DNA of 64,000 nt from Labrys miyagiensis. Its GTDB lineage: Bacteria; Pseudomonadota; Alphaproteobacteria; Rhizobiales; Labraceae. Positions 9,174 through 17,456 of the stretch are shown one piece after another. Positions within the stretch are counted from its first letter, which is position 1, and each line of letters opens with the position of its first letter. The notes below the pieces were generated by a model, which made no database searches, was not told where the DNA came from, and saw only the letters and a list, made by a program, of their open reading frames with translations. The translations under genes were made by a program, and so were the position numbers. The DNA lies in contig NZ_BSPC01000022.1 in the NCBI RefSeq assembly GCF_030160835.1, forward strand, positions 62,001 through 126,000, given 5' to 3'.

Positions 9174-9923
9174 TTGAGCCGCTTTGCCTCGACAGTCGAG
9201 TTCTATGAGCGCTTTCGCGCACCCTATCCCGCCATCTTTTTCGAGGAGGTCGCCACCGCCCTCGACATCACACCTGAAAAGTCGCTGATCGATCTCGGCA
9301 CCGGGCCGGGGCTGATCGCGCTCGGCTTTGCACCCTATGCCGGCGCCATCACCGCGGTGGATCCCGAACCCGCAATGCTTGCCCTCGCGAGGCAGGCCTC
9401 GGCTCGGGCCTCGCGCCCCGTCGCCTTCGTGGAAGGCACCGCCGAGTCCCTGCCGGCGGGCCTCGGCCCCTTCGAGTTCGTCACCATCGGCCGAGCCTTG
9501 CACTGGATGGATCCGGCTCCGACCAGGACAGTGCTCGATCGCCTGGTGGTGCCCGCCGGGGCCATCGCGATCTGCGCCTCGAGCACGGCCAAGGACGGCC
9601 GCAACACCTGGCTCGAAGCCTATGATGCCCTGCGTGTGCGTTGGGGGCAGGCCAAGCCTGACCGCTCCTCCAAGATCGATCTGCCGGCTTTCTTTGCAGG
9701 GACACGCTTCGCGGTGAGCGAGAAGATCGTGGTGCTGACGGAACAGACCATTCCGGTGGAAGATCTCGTCCACCGTATCCTCTCTTTCTCCTCCACCTCG
9801 CCGGCCATCCTCGGGGACAGGGTCGACGCCGTGCTGGAGGAGGCACGTGGCGTGCTGGCGCCCTTCGGCCAGGACGGCAGGATTATCGAGACGGTCGAGA
9901 GCACGGCGACGATTATCCGGTAG
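9174..9923 (+). CDS. class I SAM-dependent methyltransferase
   Basis: 249 residues. The SAM-binding motif DLGTGPGLIALGF is at about residues 41-53, followed by the acidic AVDPEPAML motif. The fold suggests a small-molecule methyltransferase; substrate unknown. I chose TTG 9174 because AGGAG lies 8 nt upstream and the protein then starts at SRFASTVEFYERFR, the usual N-terminus of this group. The in-frame ATG at 9015 lies inside the repeat. Its stop overlaps the stop of the convergent WYL regulator by 11 bp. Confidence 0.85.
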   Translation: MSRFASTVEFYERFRAPYPAIFFEEVATALDITPEKSLIDLGTGPGLIALGFAPYAGAITAVDPEPAMLALARQASARASRPVAFVEGTAESLPAGLGPFEFVTIGRALHWMDPAPTRTVLDRLVVPAGAIAICASSTAKDGRNTWLEAYDALRVRWGQAKPDRSSKIDLPAFFAGTRFAVSEKIVVLTEQTIPVEDLVHRILSFSSTSPAILGDRVDAVLEEARGVLAPFGQDGRIIETVESTATIIR

Positions 9924-10623
9924 CAGCCCTTTCGCCCAGCTTCTTATCGAAGACTGTGCGCCATGTCTTGACCAGGGCATTGCGCCGGCCGGGGTAGCGT
10001 TCGCCCGTCTCCTGCGCTGTTGCGATACGATCGGTGCGGAAGTGACGAAAATCCTGGCGCAACTCGCACCAGGCCGCGAGAACACGCACCTCTTCCATGA
10101 AACCCAGCGCAATCGGCCAGATCACCCGAGCGGATGCCTTGCCCTCGACATCGCTGTAGGTGATTTCGAGCTTGGCCTGCGCCCGGATGGCGGCGCGGTA
10201 GACCTTGAGATCGACGGGATTATCGGGGAAACGTCGCTTGGGAGGCCCGGGCATGGCGACGGGATTCTGCGCCGTCTCGCGCAAAGCGGGGGGTAGCACG
10301 GCCTCGATCTTCGCCAGGGCCTCCTTGGCGGCCTGGCTCAGCACGGGATCGCCGCGTTGGTCGACATAGCGCAGGCCCAGCACGATCGCCTCGGTCTCAT
10401 CCGCCGACAGCATCAGGGGAGGCAGGAAGAGTCCCGGCCGCAGCACATAGCCGAGGCCCGCTTCCCCTTGTATGGGAGCGCCCTGGGCCACCAGCTCGGC
10501 GATGTCGCGATAAAGCGTGCGCTCGGAAACCTCAAGTTCCCCAGCCAGGGCCGCCGCCGTCACCGGCAGGCGCTTGCCGCGCAGAAGCTGCAGCAAAGTG
10601 AGAAGGCGGCTGGTACGGGCCAT
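9913..10623 (-). CDS. WYL-domain HTH regulator (YafY family)
   Basis: 236 residues. The N-terminal winged helix-turn-helix of the DeoR/HTH_11 type (residues 1-55, EVSERTLYRDIAEL) is followed by a WYL domain (about 135-220), which senses small ligands or nucleic acid in this family. The chain is slightly shorter than typical ~300-residue members, lacking the extra C-terminal WCX part. It is convergent with the methyltransferase gene, which may or may not be its target. Confidence 0.88.
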   Translation of the reverse strand: MARTSRLLTLLQLLRGKRLPVTAAALAGELEVSERTLYRDIAELVAQGAPIQGEAGLGYVLRPGLFLPPLMLSADETEAIVLGLRYVDQRGDPVLSQAAKEALAKIEAVLPPALRETAQNPVAMPGPPKRRFPDNPVDLKVYRAAIRAQAKLEITYSDVEGKASARVIWPIALGFMEEVRVLAAWCELRQDFRHFRTDRIATAQETGERYPGRRNALVKTWRTVFDKKLGERAATG

Positions 10624-10732
10624 GGCGATACTGTCCGATTGAGGCGCAGATATCCTACAGCATTTGCTGACAGTAATTGTCAGGAGTCTTCCGGAGGCAG
10701 GGCGCCGTCGGCACGCAACTCGCGCTGAGCGG

Positions 10733-11632
10733 TCAGCCCGTGCCGGCGCCGCTACGCGTCGCCCGCGCCCGTTCCGATGACCGCGCCTTGCGTCGCTCCT
10801 CGCGCAGTTCCTCAAGCGTGGGAATCCACCAGCCGCGGGCCAGTTCGCGCCCGCTCGGGGGCCAATGCGCCGGCCAGGTCGCGACCAGTTCGGCATGCGA
10901 GGGTTTGCGCCAGAGCCCCCAGACCAGCGTTCCCATGCCATCCCCGACGCCCGGATAGAAGCGCTGGAGGATGTCCGCGTCAGCCACTTCGCCGGTGACG
11001 TCGGTGAAGTGCACGGCGCCATGGGCGGTCATGACGATGCGGTCGGAGGGCGGCAGGTCGTCGGCCGGCACGGGATAGCGCTGGCGACGGCGCTCATTGG
11101 CCTTTGCCTTTGCCTCCTCATGTTCGGCGGTGCCGCGCCGCTCCTCCTGCCGTTTTCGCTTTGCCTCGGGCTCGTTGCGCTCGGCGGCTTCCTCGATCGC
11201 CGGCCAGCGCTGGCGCAGCTCGTGCCAGGAGCGATAAGGCACGCGCCAGGCCTTCAACGCCTCGTCCCAGGCAGCCCAGGGCACCTGGCGCAACTCCTCG
11301 ATCACCGTGCGGGAATAGGGTGTACGGACCTCGATATCCTCGCCGGCCCGCAGATAGCGGCTTTCGATCGGCTCGAACTGGAAGGCATCGCGGCCGCGCT
11401 CATCCGCATAAGCCAGCACGCCGCTGAGCTCGCGCCCGAGCCAGCGGTCGAGCCGCTTGACCGCCCGCGAGCCCGGCACGAACCAGGCCTTGAGATCGTC
11501 GCGCCAGCGGGCGCGTGGGAAGGCGGCGCGAAAACGTTCCACCGTCATGCGGTCATAGGGAAAGCTCGCCGTCGCACCGGCCGTCTCCCCCTCGGCAGGC
11601 CTGACGTCGAAGCCTTGCGGATCACGACTCAT
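10733..11632 (-). CDS. protein with two HARP-like domains, function unknown
   Basis: 299 residues from ATG 11632. Two related ~45-residue segments are visible: one with FPYDRMTVERFRAAFPRAR and AWFVPGSR, the second with YSRTVIEELRQVPWAAW and AWRVPYRSW. The pattern (aromatic-Pro-Tyr start, W-x-x-x-LKAWxVP core) resembles the HARP domain, which in eukaryotic SMARCAL1 anneals or binds forked DNA. A charged Arg/Glu-rich stretch and a C-terminal segment of unknown fold follow. No helicase motifs are present. It lies 109 bp downstream of DNA topoisomerase IB on the same strand, which fits a DNA-associated role. HARP assignment is by eye and needs a profile search. Confidence 0.7.
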   Translation of the reverse strand: MSRDPQGFDVRPAEGETAGATASFPYDRMTVERFRAAFPRARWRDDLKAWFVPGSRAVKRLDRWLGRELSGVLAYADERGRDAFQFEPIESRYLRAGEDIEVRTPYSRTVIEELRQVPWAAWDEALKAWRVPYRSWHELRQRWPAIEEAAERNEPEAKRKRQEERRGTAEHEEAKAKANERRRQRYPVPADDLPPSDRIVMTAHGAVHFTDVTGEVADADILQRFYPGVGDGMGTLVWGLWRKPSHAELVATWPAHWPPSGRELARGWWIPTLEELREERRKARSSERARATRSGAGTG

Positions 11633-11741
11633 GCCGGCAATCCCTTGCAGTCCGGCAGCAAGAGAACCGCCGAAGGCGCTGCATTGCAATGGCTTGCCTG
11701 CGAGGAAAATGCCGGGCGCTCCAGCAACGCGCCCGGCATTC

Positions 11742-12896
11742 TCAGGGACGCCTGCGGGGGAGGGCGTCCGGACTTGGATAACCAACGGCGGGTGGGGCGC
11801 TTTGTTCCCCGGATCTGGCCGACAGCCGCCCATGCAGCAGAGCAAGGACGGCGGCTTCTTCCGGCCGCAACCGCGAGAGATCTTCCTTCAGCTCGCGCTC
11901 CACTTCCGACTGAATGTTCAGCACAAGATTGCCGTCGAGATAGACGTTGAGAATCCCCGGGTGGACATAGCATTTGCGGCAGATGGCAGGCGTGTTGCCG
12001 AGCCTTGCCGCCACCGTCTCGATGGCGGCCTTGAGATTGCGTTTGGCCTGCGCCTCGCTGTCGAAGCGCTGCAACTCGTTGAGGGCGAGCGCCGCCAGGA
12101 TGGTGCCGGCCCAGGTGCGAAAATCCTTGGCGGTAATCTCCTCGCCCGAGATTTCCTGGAGATAGTCGTTCACGTCGCTTGAACTCACTGCGTGAATGTC
12201 GCCGCCGCCATCGCGGTATTGCAGGAGCTGCTGGCCCGGCAATTCCTGGCAGGAGCGGATGATCCTGGCGACACGCCGGTCGCGGACGCCGAGGGACCAT
12301 TTCTTCCCACTCTTGCCGGTGAACTGGAAGCGAACCTCGCTGCCATTGATCCGGGCATGCCGGTTCTTCAGCGTCGTCAGACCGAAACTCTTGTTTTGGC
12401 GGGCATACTCGTCATTGCCGATGCGGATGAGCGTGGTTTCCAGAAGATGCACCACGCTCGCCAGCACCTTCTCGCGCGGCAGGCCGGGGAGCGCCATCTG
12501 CTCACGCACCTTCATCCGTATGGCGGGCAGGGCGCGGGCGAATACGGCCATATGCTCGAACTTGTTGGCCTCGCGATTGGCACGAAACTGCGCATGATAG
12601 CGATACTGCTTGCGGCCCCTGGCGTCGCGCCCGGTTGCCTGGATATGCCCGCTGGGAGAGGGGCAGATCCACACATCCGTCCAGGCCGGCGGTATGGCCA
12701 GTTTGCGAATGCGTGCCAGGGTTGCTGCCTCGCGCACCAACGCGCCATTGCGGCGCGTATAATGGAATCCTGTGCCGGCGCGGCGGCGGGCGATACCCGC
12801 CTCATCGTCGCTGACATAGCGAAGGCCAGCCTCCACAGCAGCCAGTTCCGCCACCGTCTGGGTATCGGTCGAGGATTCTCGTACGGCTTCGAGCAT
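11742..12896 (-). CDS. DNA topoisomerase IB (poxvirus type)
   Basis: 384 residues, about the usual length of bacterial type IB enzymes. The catalytic tyrosine is in CRKCYVHPGIL at about residue 320. Upstream motifs typical of the family include HYTRRNGALV, IPPAWTDVWI and KDFRTWAGT. The enzyme relaxes supercoils by a 3'-phosphotyrosyl intermediate, without ATP. An EcfG-type promoter (12938-12962) points into the gene, suggesting general-stress control. The HARP-like gene follows it. Confidence 0.93.
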   Translation of the reverse strand: MLEAVRESSTDTQTVAELAAVEAGLRYVSDDEAGIARRRAGTGFHYTRRNGALVREAATLARIRKLAIPPAWTDVWICPSPSGHIQATGRDARGRKQYRYHAQFRANREANKFEHMAVFARALPAIRMKVREQMALPGLPREKVLASVVHLLETTLIRIGNDEYARQNKSFGLTTLKNRHARINGSEVRFQFTGKSGKKWSLGVRDRRVARIIRSCQELPGQQLLQYRDGGGDIHAVSSSDVNDYLQEISGEEITAKDFRTWAGTILAALALNELQRFDSEAQAKRNLKAAIETVAARLGNTPAICRKCYVHPGILNVYLDGNLVLNIQSEVERELKEDLSRLRPEEAAVLALLHGRLSARSGEQSAPPAVGYPSPDALPRRRP

Positions 12897-12937
12897 GGAG
12901 AGAGCTCCGGTGGCCTGCCGCGGCAGGGTCGGACTCT

Positions 12938-12962
12938 AACGAGCAGGGGGTCTTGCGGTTCC
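12938..12962 (-). promoter_or_regulatory. candidate EcfG (general stress) promoter for topoisomerase IB
   Basis: Read on the minus strand: GGAAC, 16 bp, CGTT. This is the alphaproteobacterial EcfG consensus and ends ~42 bp before the topoisomerase start codon. Confidence 0.65.
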
Positions 12963-13017
12963 GAGGCATGGAACAATGCCGGCGCCAGCGGGATTTTAGT
13001 GGAAACAGGAGGTTGCC

Positions 13018-13203
13018 ATGTCCACTATCGAGAAAGACAAGGTCCAGCCTGCTCCGCGTGAAGGCCGTGATGATCCTGTACGCGTGACGGCGGATACCGC
13101 CCGGCAGGGGCCGGACGGACATCGAGTCCTCTACGTTCTGCTCGGTGGATTTGTCGGCGCGGCCCTTGCTTGCTTCATCCTCTACGCCTTCTGGAGTTCC
13201 TGA
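13018..13203 (+). CDS. small single-span membrane protein
   Basis: 61 residues. The first ~35 are charged and polar; residues ~38-58 form one hydrophobic span (VLYVLLGGFVGAALACFILY). A strong AGGAGG ribosome site lies 4-5 nt before the ATG. It is divergent from the topoisomerase. A weak EcfG-like match (GGAAC at 12970, poor -10) precedes it. No family recognised. Confidence 0.75.
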   Translation: MSTIEKDKVQPAPREGRDDPVRVTADTARQGPDGHRVLYVLLGGFVGAALACFILYAFWSS

Positions 13204-13213
13204 TCGCCGTTGA

Positions 13214-13636
13214 TCAGGCACCGATGTGAAGGACGATCTCCCGCCGGTGCGGGCGGTCGCGATGTTCGAAGAGATAGAGGCCCTGCCAGGTACCGAGCAG
13301 CAGGCCGCTGCCGCCGATGGGAATCGATATCGAGGCCTGCGTCAGGGCTGATTTGATGTGGGCCGGCATGTCGTCGGGCCCTTCAAGCCTATGGACGAGG
13401 TAGCGCATCGAAGCATCGGTCGCCGGCGGCACCAGGCGCGCGAAGAAGGCTTCGAGATCCGTCCTCACGTCGGGATCGGCATTTTCCTGGACGATCAGCG
13501 AGGCCGAGGTATGCCGCACGAAGGCGGTGAGGAGCCCGGTCTCCACCTTGCTGCGCCGGATGAAATCCACTGCATGGCCGGTAATTTCATAGAGACCCTG
13601 GCCTGAGGTCTGGATGGTGACCGCTGTCTGAGGCAT
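13214..13636 (-). CDS. YjbQ family protein (UPF0047)
   Basis: 140 residues, the standard size. The motifs FVRHTSASLIVQENADPDVR and GTWQGLYLFEHRDRPHRR are hallmarks of the YjbQ fold; the conserved His and Glu surround a metal or phosphate pocket. Members show weak thiamine phosphate synthase activity, but their physiological role is unsettled. The start at 13636 (MPQTAV) is chosen over the ATG 18 bp upstream because the family usually begins close to this point. It ends 10 bp from the end of the small membrane protein gene (convergent). Confidence 0.9.
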   Translation of the reverse strand: MPQTAVTIQTSGQGLYEITGHAVDFIRRSKVETGLLTAFVRHTSASLIVQENADPDVRTDLEAFFARLVPPATDASMRYLVHRLEGPDDMPAHIKSALTQASISIPIGGSGLLLGTWQGLYLFEHRDRPHRREIVLHIGA

Positions 13637-13682
13637 GCGCCTTGATGGGCGCACGGCGCTGATCGTGTCAAGGCGACCGCCC

Positions 13683-15296
13683 TCAGGTGGCGGCGGGCGA
13701 TTTCTCCGGTCCCGGCAATACTGACGTCAGCAGGAGGCAGAGGAAGGCACCCGCCGCAGCCGCCAGGAATCCGTCAATGAAGGAGAGCACCGCCGCCTGC
13801 TTGGAGACGGCCGAAGCAAGCAGACTTGTCGCCCTTGCCGAAGCCACCGCGAGGTCCGAAGTATGTGCCCCGACCGCATTGCGATAGGTCGCAAGCCGAT
13901 CCGCCGTGAGCCCGGCCAGGCTGTCGACATGCAGGCCGATCAGGTTGGAATGGACCTGCTCGCGTATGCGCACGAAGGTCTGCATGAAGGCGGTGCCGAT
14001 TTCCCCACCGAACAGGCGGCTCAACTGCAGGAGGGCGCCGATGGTGAGGGCGTCAGTCGGATTGATGGCCTGTACCGCCAATACGATCAGGGCCGTGAGT
14101 GCAAAGGACTGGCCGAGCGCCTGCAGGACCTGGGAGGCCAGGAAGTTGTCCGTGGCCCAGTCGCTGGTGAGCTGCGACGCCATCAGGCAAGCGATGCCGA
14201 CCAGGGCCGAGCCGATGGCCAGCACCCAGCGCCCATCCACGCGCTGCAGGATGTAGCCGAGCGGCAGCATGATCGCGAGTTGGGGCAGGGCGATCCAGAG
14301 CAGCACGGCACCGACCTGTAATTCGCGGAAATTCTGCACCGACTGCAGATAGGTCGGGATGATGTAGGCGGTCGACAGGATGATGAAGCGAAAACCCGCC
14401 AACAGGAGCAGGATCAGCACGAGATGGTGGCGCATCAGGATGCGCAGGTTGAGGAAGGGTTGCCTTGTGACCCATAATTCCCGGATCACGAAGGCCGTTG
14501 TCACCAGACCACCGGAGATGAGGAGGCCGTTCACCAGGCCGTTGCTGGTCCAGTCGAGCCGGTTGCCCTGGTCGAGCCCGGCATAGAGCAGGCAGAAGCC
14601 AAGGCCGGCATAGGCAAGGCCCGGCCAGTCGAGATGGCGCAAGAGGTCCGTTTTGATGTTTTCGCGAGGTATGCCGTACCAGACGCAAGCGAACATCAGC
14701 GGCAACATCCCGCAATATTGCCAGGTGATCCAGCGCCAAGAGAAGTTGTCGGAATACCAGCCCTCGAGCGAGGCGGCGACATTCTGCGACAGCTCTGAAT
14801 TCATGGCGTAGACGGCAATGCCGTAGACGACGAGCCGCGCCGGCAGGCTGCGCACGATGAAGCTGATGGTCAGTGGAATGAAGGTGCCCGAGCCGACGCC
14901 TGCCATGAACTGCATGGCAAGGAAAGCATTGAGATTGGGCGAGAACGGCGCCAGCAGGCTTGCGACGAACAGCAGGATGATGCCGAGCAGCAGCACGCGC
15001 CGCACGCCGAAGATCACGCCGAGATAGGGGCAGGATACGCCCACCAGCATCTGGCCAAGCCCGAAGCTCGTGGTCATCCAGGCGCCTTCGTCGAAGCTCA
15101 GATGCAGGCCGCCGCGCAAATCCGCCAGGCCGAAACTGGTGACGCGGCTGCCGAGCGTCGACATGATCGCCCCGAGCAGTACCCCGAGGATGCCGATATA
15201 GGGCCGCAGCGTATCGATGTTCAGGCGTGGGTGAAAACGCGATATCGGATGAAGAGCGACACCCGCCGCGGTGATGGGGGCGAAATGCAGCCTCAT
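13683..15296 (-). CDS. DHA2-family MFS multidrug transporter (EmrB-like)
   Basis: 537 residues, strongly hydrophobic with about 14 predicted membrane helices, as in the DHA2 drug:H+ antiporter family. It starts inside the stop of the HlyD-family gene (4-bp ATGA overlap), so the pair forms an EmrAB-like pump. There is no TolC-type outer membrane gene here. Because the pair lies next to the quorum-sensing island and next to a pseudo-receiver regulator, export of the island's product is possible, but the sequence does not show it. Confidence 0.9.
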   Translation of the reverse strand: MRLHFAPITAAGVALHPISRFHPRLNIDTLRPYIGILGVLLGAIMSTLGSRVTSFGLADLRGGLHLSFDEGAWMTTSFGLGQMLVGVSCPYLGVIFGVRRVLLLGIILLFVASLLAPFSPNLNAFLAMQFMAGVGSGTFIPLTISFIVRSLPARLVVYGIAVYAMNSELSQNVAASLEGWYSDNFSWRWITWQYCGMLPLMFACVWYGIPRENIKTDLLRHLDWPGLAYAGLGFCLLYAGLDQGNRLDWTSNGLVNGLLISGGLVTTAFVIRELWVTRQPFLNLRILMRHHLVLILLLLAGFRFIILSTAYIIPTYLQSVQNFRELQVGAVLLWIALPQLAIMLPLGYILQRVDGRWVLAIGSALVGIACLMASQLTSDWATDNFLASQVLQALGQSFALTALIVLAVQAINPTDALTIGALLQLSRLFGGEIGTAFMQTFVRIREQVHSNLIGLHVDSLAGLTADRLATYRNAVGAHTSDLAVASARATSLLASAVSKQAAVLSFIDGFLAAAAGAFLCLLLTSVLPGPEKSPAAT

Positions 15297-16432
15297 GGCT
15301 TGGCAGCCGCTGCTGCAGCCGCGCCATCCGTGCTCTTGCTGTCGGTGTCGATGGTGGCGACGACTGACATGCCCGGCCGTACCAGTGTGCCAAGGGCGGG
15401 ATTGCTGTCGAGCACGATCTTCACCGGAACGCGCTGTACCACCTTGGTGAAATTGCCGGTGGCGTTATCGGGTGGCAGCAGGGCGAAAGTGCTGCCCGTG
15501 CCGGGCGACCAGGCCTCGACATGGCCTGTCAGCACCAGATCTGGAAAGGCGTCCACGGTGACCTTGGCACTCTGGCCGAGGCGCACATTGGTCATCTGTG
15601 TCTCCTTGTAGTTCGCGGTGACCCAGATGTTTGGAAGAGGCACGACGGCGATGACCTGCGTGCCGATATTGACGAACTGGCCGGGCCGGACCTGGCGCTG
15701 GCCGACCAGGCCGTCGGCCGGCGAGACGATGTGCGTATAATTGAGATTGTTGGTCGCCAGCGCCAGCTGCGCCTCGGCCGCCTTGATCTGGGCGTTGACC
15801 TGTTGCTCCTGGATGTCGAGGCCGGTCAGCAGGGCTTTCTGCTGGTCGAGCTGAGCCCCGTTCAGGGCCCTCACGGCGATCGCGCGCTTGGCGTTGGCAT
15901 CGGCCTGCTCGACGAATTGCTGTGTGCCCGCCGTACCGTCCTTGAGCAGGTCACGCTGGCGTACCGCCTCGGCCTGGTAGCGCAGTACATCCGCATCTGC
16001 GGCATCGATGTTGGCGCCGGCCTGGCGGATCAGGGCATTCTGGACATTCTTCTGGTTGGCGATGTTGGCAAGGCTTGCCTGTGCCGCCGACAGATTGGCC
16101 TGGGCGAGTTCGAGCTGGGCCTGGTAGTCGGACGGGTCGATGGTGGCGATCAGGTCACCCTTGTGGACGGTCTGGTAGTCCTGGACCGCCACACTCTGGA
16201 TATAGCCGGAGACGCGGGCGGAGAGCGGGGTGACATCGCCGGCCACATAGGAGTCGTCCGTGACAGCCAGGCGCGCGGCGCCGGTCCAGCGGTTCCAGTT
16301 GCCGGCCACATACCAGACCAGCCAGGCGGCCACGATCAGGAAGCCGCCCCGCAGGGCCGGGTAGAGCCAGCGCGACAACATGCTGCGCGGGGGCGGTTCG
16401 GAAGCCGGTGATTTCTCGACTGCATCCGACAT
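15293..16432 (-). CDS. HlyD/EmrA-type membrane fusion protein
   Basis: 379 residues: one N-terminal membrane helix (about 28-46), a lipoyl-like half motif (VSGYIQSVAVQDYQTVHKGD), a long coiled-coil region (about 110-215) and the second half barrel with HIVSPADGLVG. This is the periplasmic adaptor of an MFS-driven efflux pump. ATG 16432 has GGAGG just upstream. A poly-Ala C-terminal tail (AAAAAAAKP) is a small oddity. It is the first gene of the emrAB-like operon. Confidence 0.92.
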   Translation of the reverse strand: MSDAVEKSPASEPPPRSMLSRWLYPALRGGFLIVAAWLVWYVAGNWNRWTGAARLAVTDDSYVAGDVTPLSARVSGYIQSVAVQDYQTVHKGDLIATIDPSDYQAQLELAQANLSAAQASLANIANQKNVQNALIRQAGANIDAADADVLRYQAEAVRQRDLLKDGTAGTQQFVEQADANAKRAIAVRALNGAQLDQQKALLTGLDIQEQQVNAQIKAAEAQLALATNNLNYTHIVSPADGLVGQRQVRPGQFVNIGTQVIAVVPLPNIWVTANYKETQMTNVRLGQSAKVTVDAFPDLVLTGHVEAWSPGTGSTFALLPPDNATGNFTKVVQRVPVKIVLDSNPALGTLVRPGMSVVATIDTDSKSTDGAAAAAAAKP

Positions 16433-16549
16433 CCCTACCTCCAAATGTGTACGAGCCCACCCCGCAGCTATTGATAATAAAATCGCGGTGGGAGTCCACG
16501 GATATGGAAGGGCGGGTTGCAGACTTTGGCTTCTGCCGCGCTCAAACAT

Positions 16550-16578
16550 AAGGCCCGATTGTTCAGCAATCGGGCCTT
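16550..16578 (-). terminator. hairpin, likely terminator
   Basis: AAGGCCCGATTG and CAATCGGGCCTT form a perfect 12-bp stem with a 5-nt loop. It lies downstream of the regulator ending at 16731, with a T-rich stretch after it on the minus strand (TTATGTTTG). Confidence 0.7.
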
Positions 16579-16680
16579 AAAGCGTTCTACGATGTGACGG
16601 AATCGGCAAGAAGCGCAAAGGCGCGTCGAAACAAAGAATTGGAGCAAAGCAGCGTTTACGCTTAAACGCGCTTTGCTCCA
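16579..16680. repeat. intergenic repeat family B, copy 2
   Basis: Begins AAAGCGTTCTACGATGTGAC and ends CGCGCTTTGCTCCA. It aligns block by block with 958-1060. It abuts the hairpin at 16550-16578. Confidence 0.8.
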
Positions 16681-16730
16681 GGCATCGACGGATCTGGATC
16701 GGCCAGCGTCTTAAGCGCGGCCGGGGGTCA

Positions 16731-17456
16731 TCACTGGCCGGACGGATTTTCGTTTGGCAGCGGCAACTCGTTGGTCAAGAAGGCAACCTCGGTGCGGTTC
16801 TTCGCCTTTATCTTGCGCATGATGTTGCGGATATGCACCTTCACGGTGCTCTCCGTCATGTTGAGCTTGTGGGCGATGATCTTGTTGGGCTCGCCCTTGC
16901 GTACGCAGGCGATGATCGCCAGCTGGCGCTCCGTAAAATGGGTCTGGCCCTCATTCGCGGCGGGCTGAGGCTCGGGCGGCGCGGTATAGGCCTGGCGGGC
17001 CGACAGCAGGCCGCTGGCGGGCACGAAAGTGCCGCCGACCTTCACGATGCGGATGGCTTCGATGGCGACTTCGAGGCTGAGACTCATTGTCACGAAGCCG
17101 CGGGCTCCCCTTTCGAGGGCGCTCACCATGGTCGCGGGGCCGTCGATGTCGGAGACAATGACGACGTTGGCGTCCGGTCGGGCCTTCAGGAGCATGTCCA
17201 GATCGCGACTGATCGCCAGTTCGGTGGCTTCGCGGCCGCCGGCGCAAAGAAGAATGATTGCAAAGGCGTCATCGACCGAAGCCCTGATCCAGTCTTCGAT
17301 CGTATCAAACCCTTCCGCTACGAGATTTGCCTCCGATGCGGTTAAGCATTGGGTCAGGCAATCACGCCAGAACGTGCGCCTATCAATTACACAGACGGGG
17401 ATCTTCAAGTAACGCTCTCCATCAAGTGCCGGACCAAGCTCACCATGCGGTGTCAC
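16731..17456 (-). CDS. LuxR/NarL-type regulator with degenerate receiver domain (paralog 1)
   Basis: 241 residues from a GTG start at 17456, which has GGAGGAGG 5 nt upstream; longer frames lack such a site. Residues ~18-145 have the order of a receiver domain (VCVIDRRTFWRDC, then VVIVSDIDGP, ALERGARGFV), but at the phospho-acceptor strand it reads IILLCAGG, without Asp. The C-terminus is a NarL-type helix-turn-helix (FTERQLAIIACVRKGEPNK, ESTVKVHIRNIMRKIKAKNR). It is closely similar to the gene at 37375 and less so to 38539. A TGTGCG-N4-CGCACA palindrome lies 246 bp upstream, suggesting quorum control. Adjacent targets are unknown. Confidence 0.85.
   Translation of the reverse strand: MTPHGELGPALDGERYLKIPVCVIDRRTFWRDCLTQCLTASEANLVAEGFDTIEDWIRASVDDAFAIILLCAGGREATELAISRDLDMLLKARPDANVVIVSDIDGPATMVSALERGARGFVTMSLSLEVAIEAIRIVKVGGTFVPASGLLSARQAYTAPPEPQPAANEGQTHFTERQLAIIACVRKGEPNKIIAHKLNMTESTVKVHIRNIMRKIKAKNRTEVAFLTNELPLPNENPSGQ

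Larger units (their letters stand above)
16433..16730. other. intergenic region with terminator and repeat
   Basis: Contains the hairpin at 16550-16578 and repeat family B copy 2 at 16579-16680. The remaining ~115 bp next to the EmrA start should hold its promoter; I see no strong match. Confidence 0.6.

Noticed and set aside
12970-12994. EcfG promoter for the small membrane protein at 13018
   Set aside because: GGAAC is present but the -10 reads GATT instead of CGTT at the right spacing.
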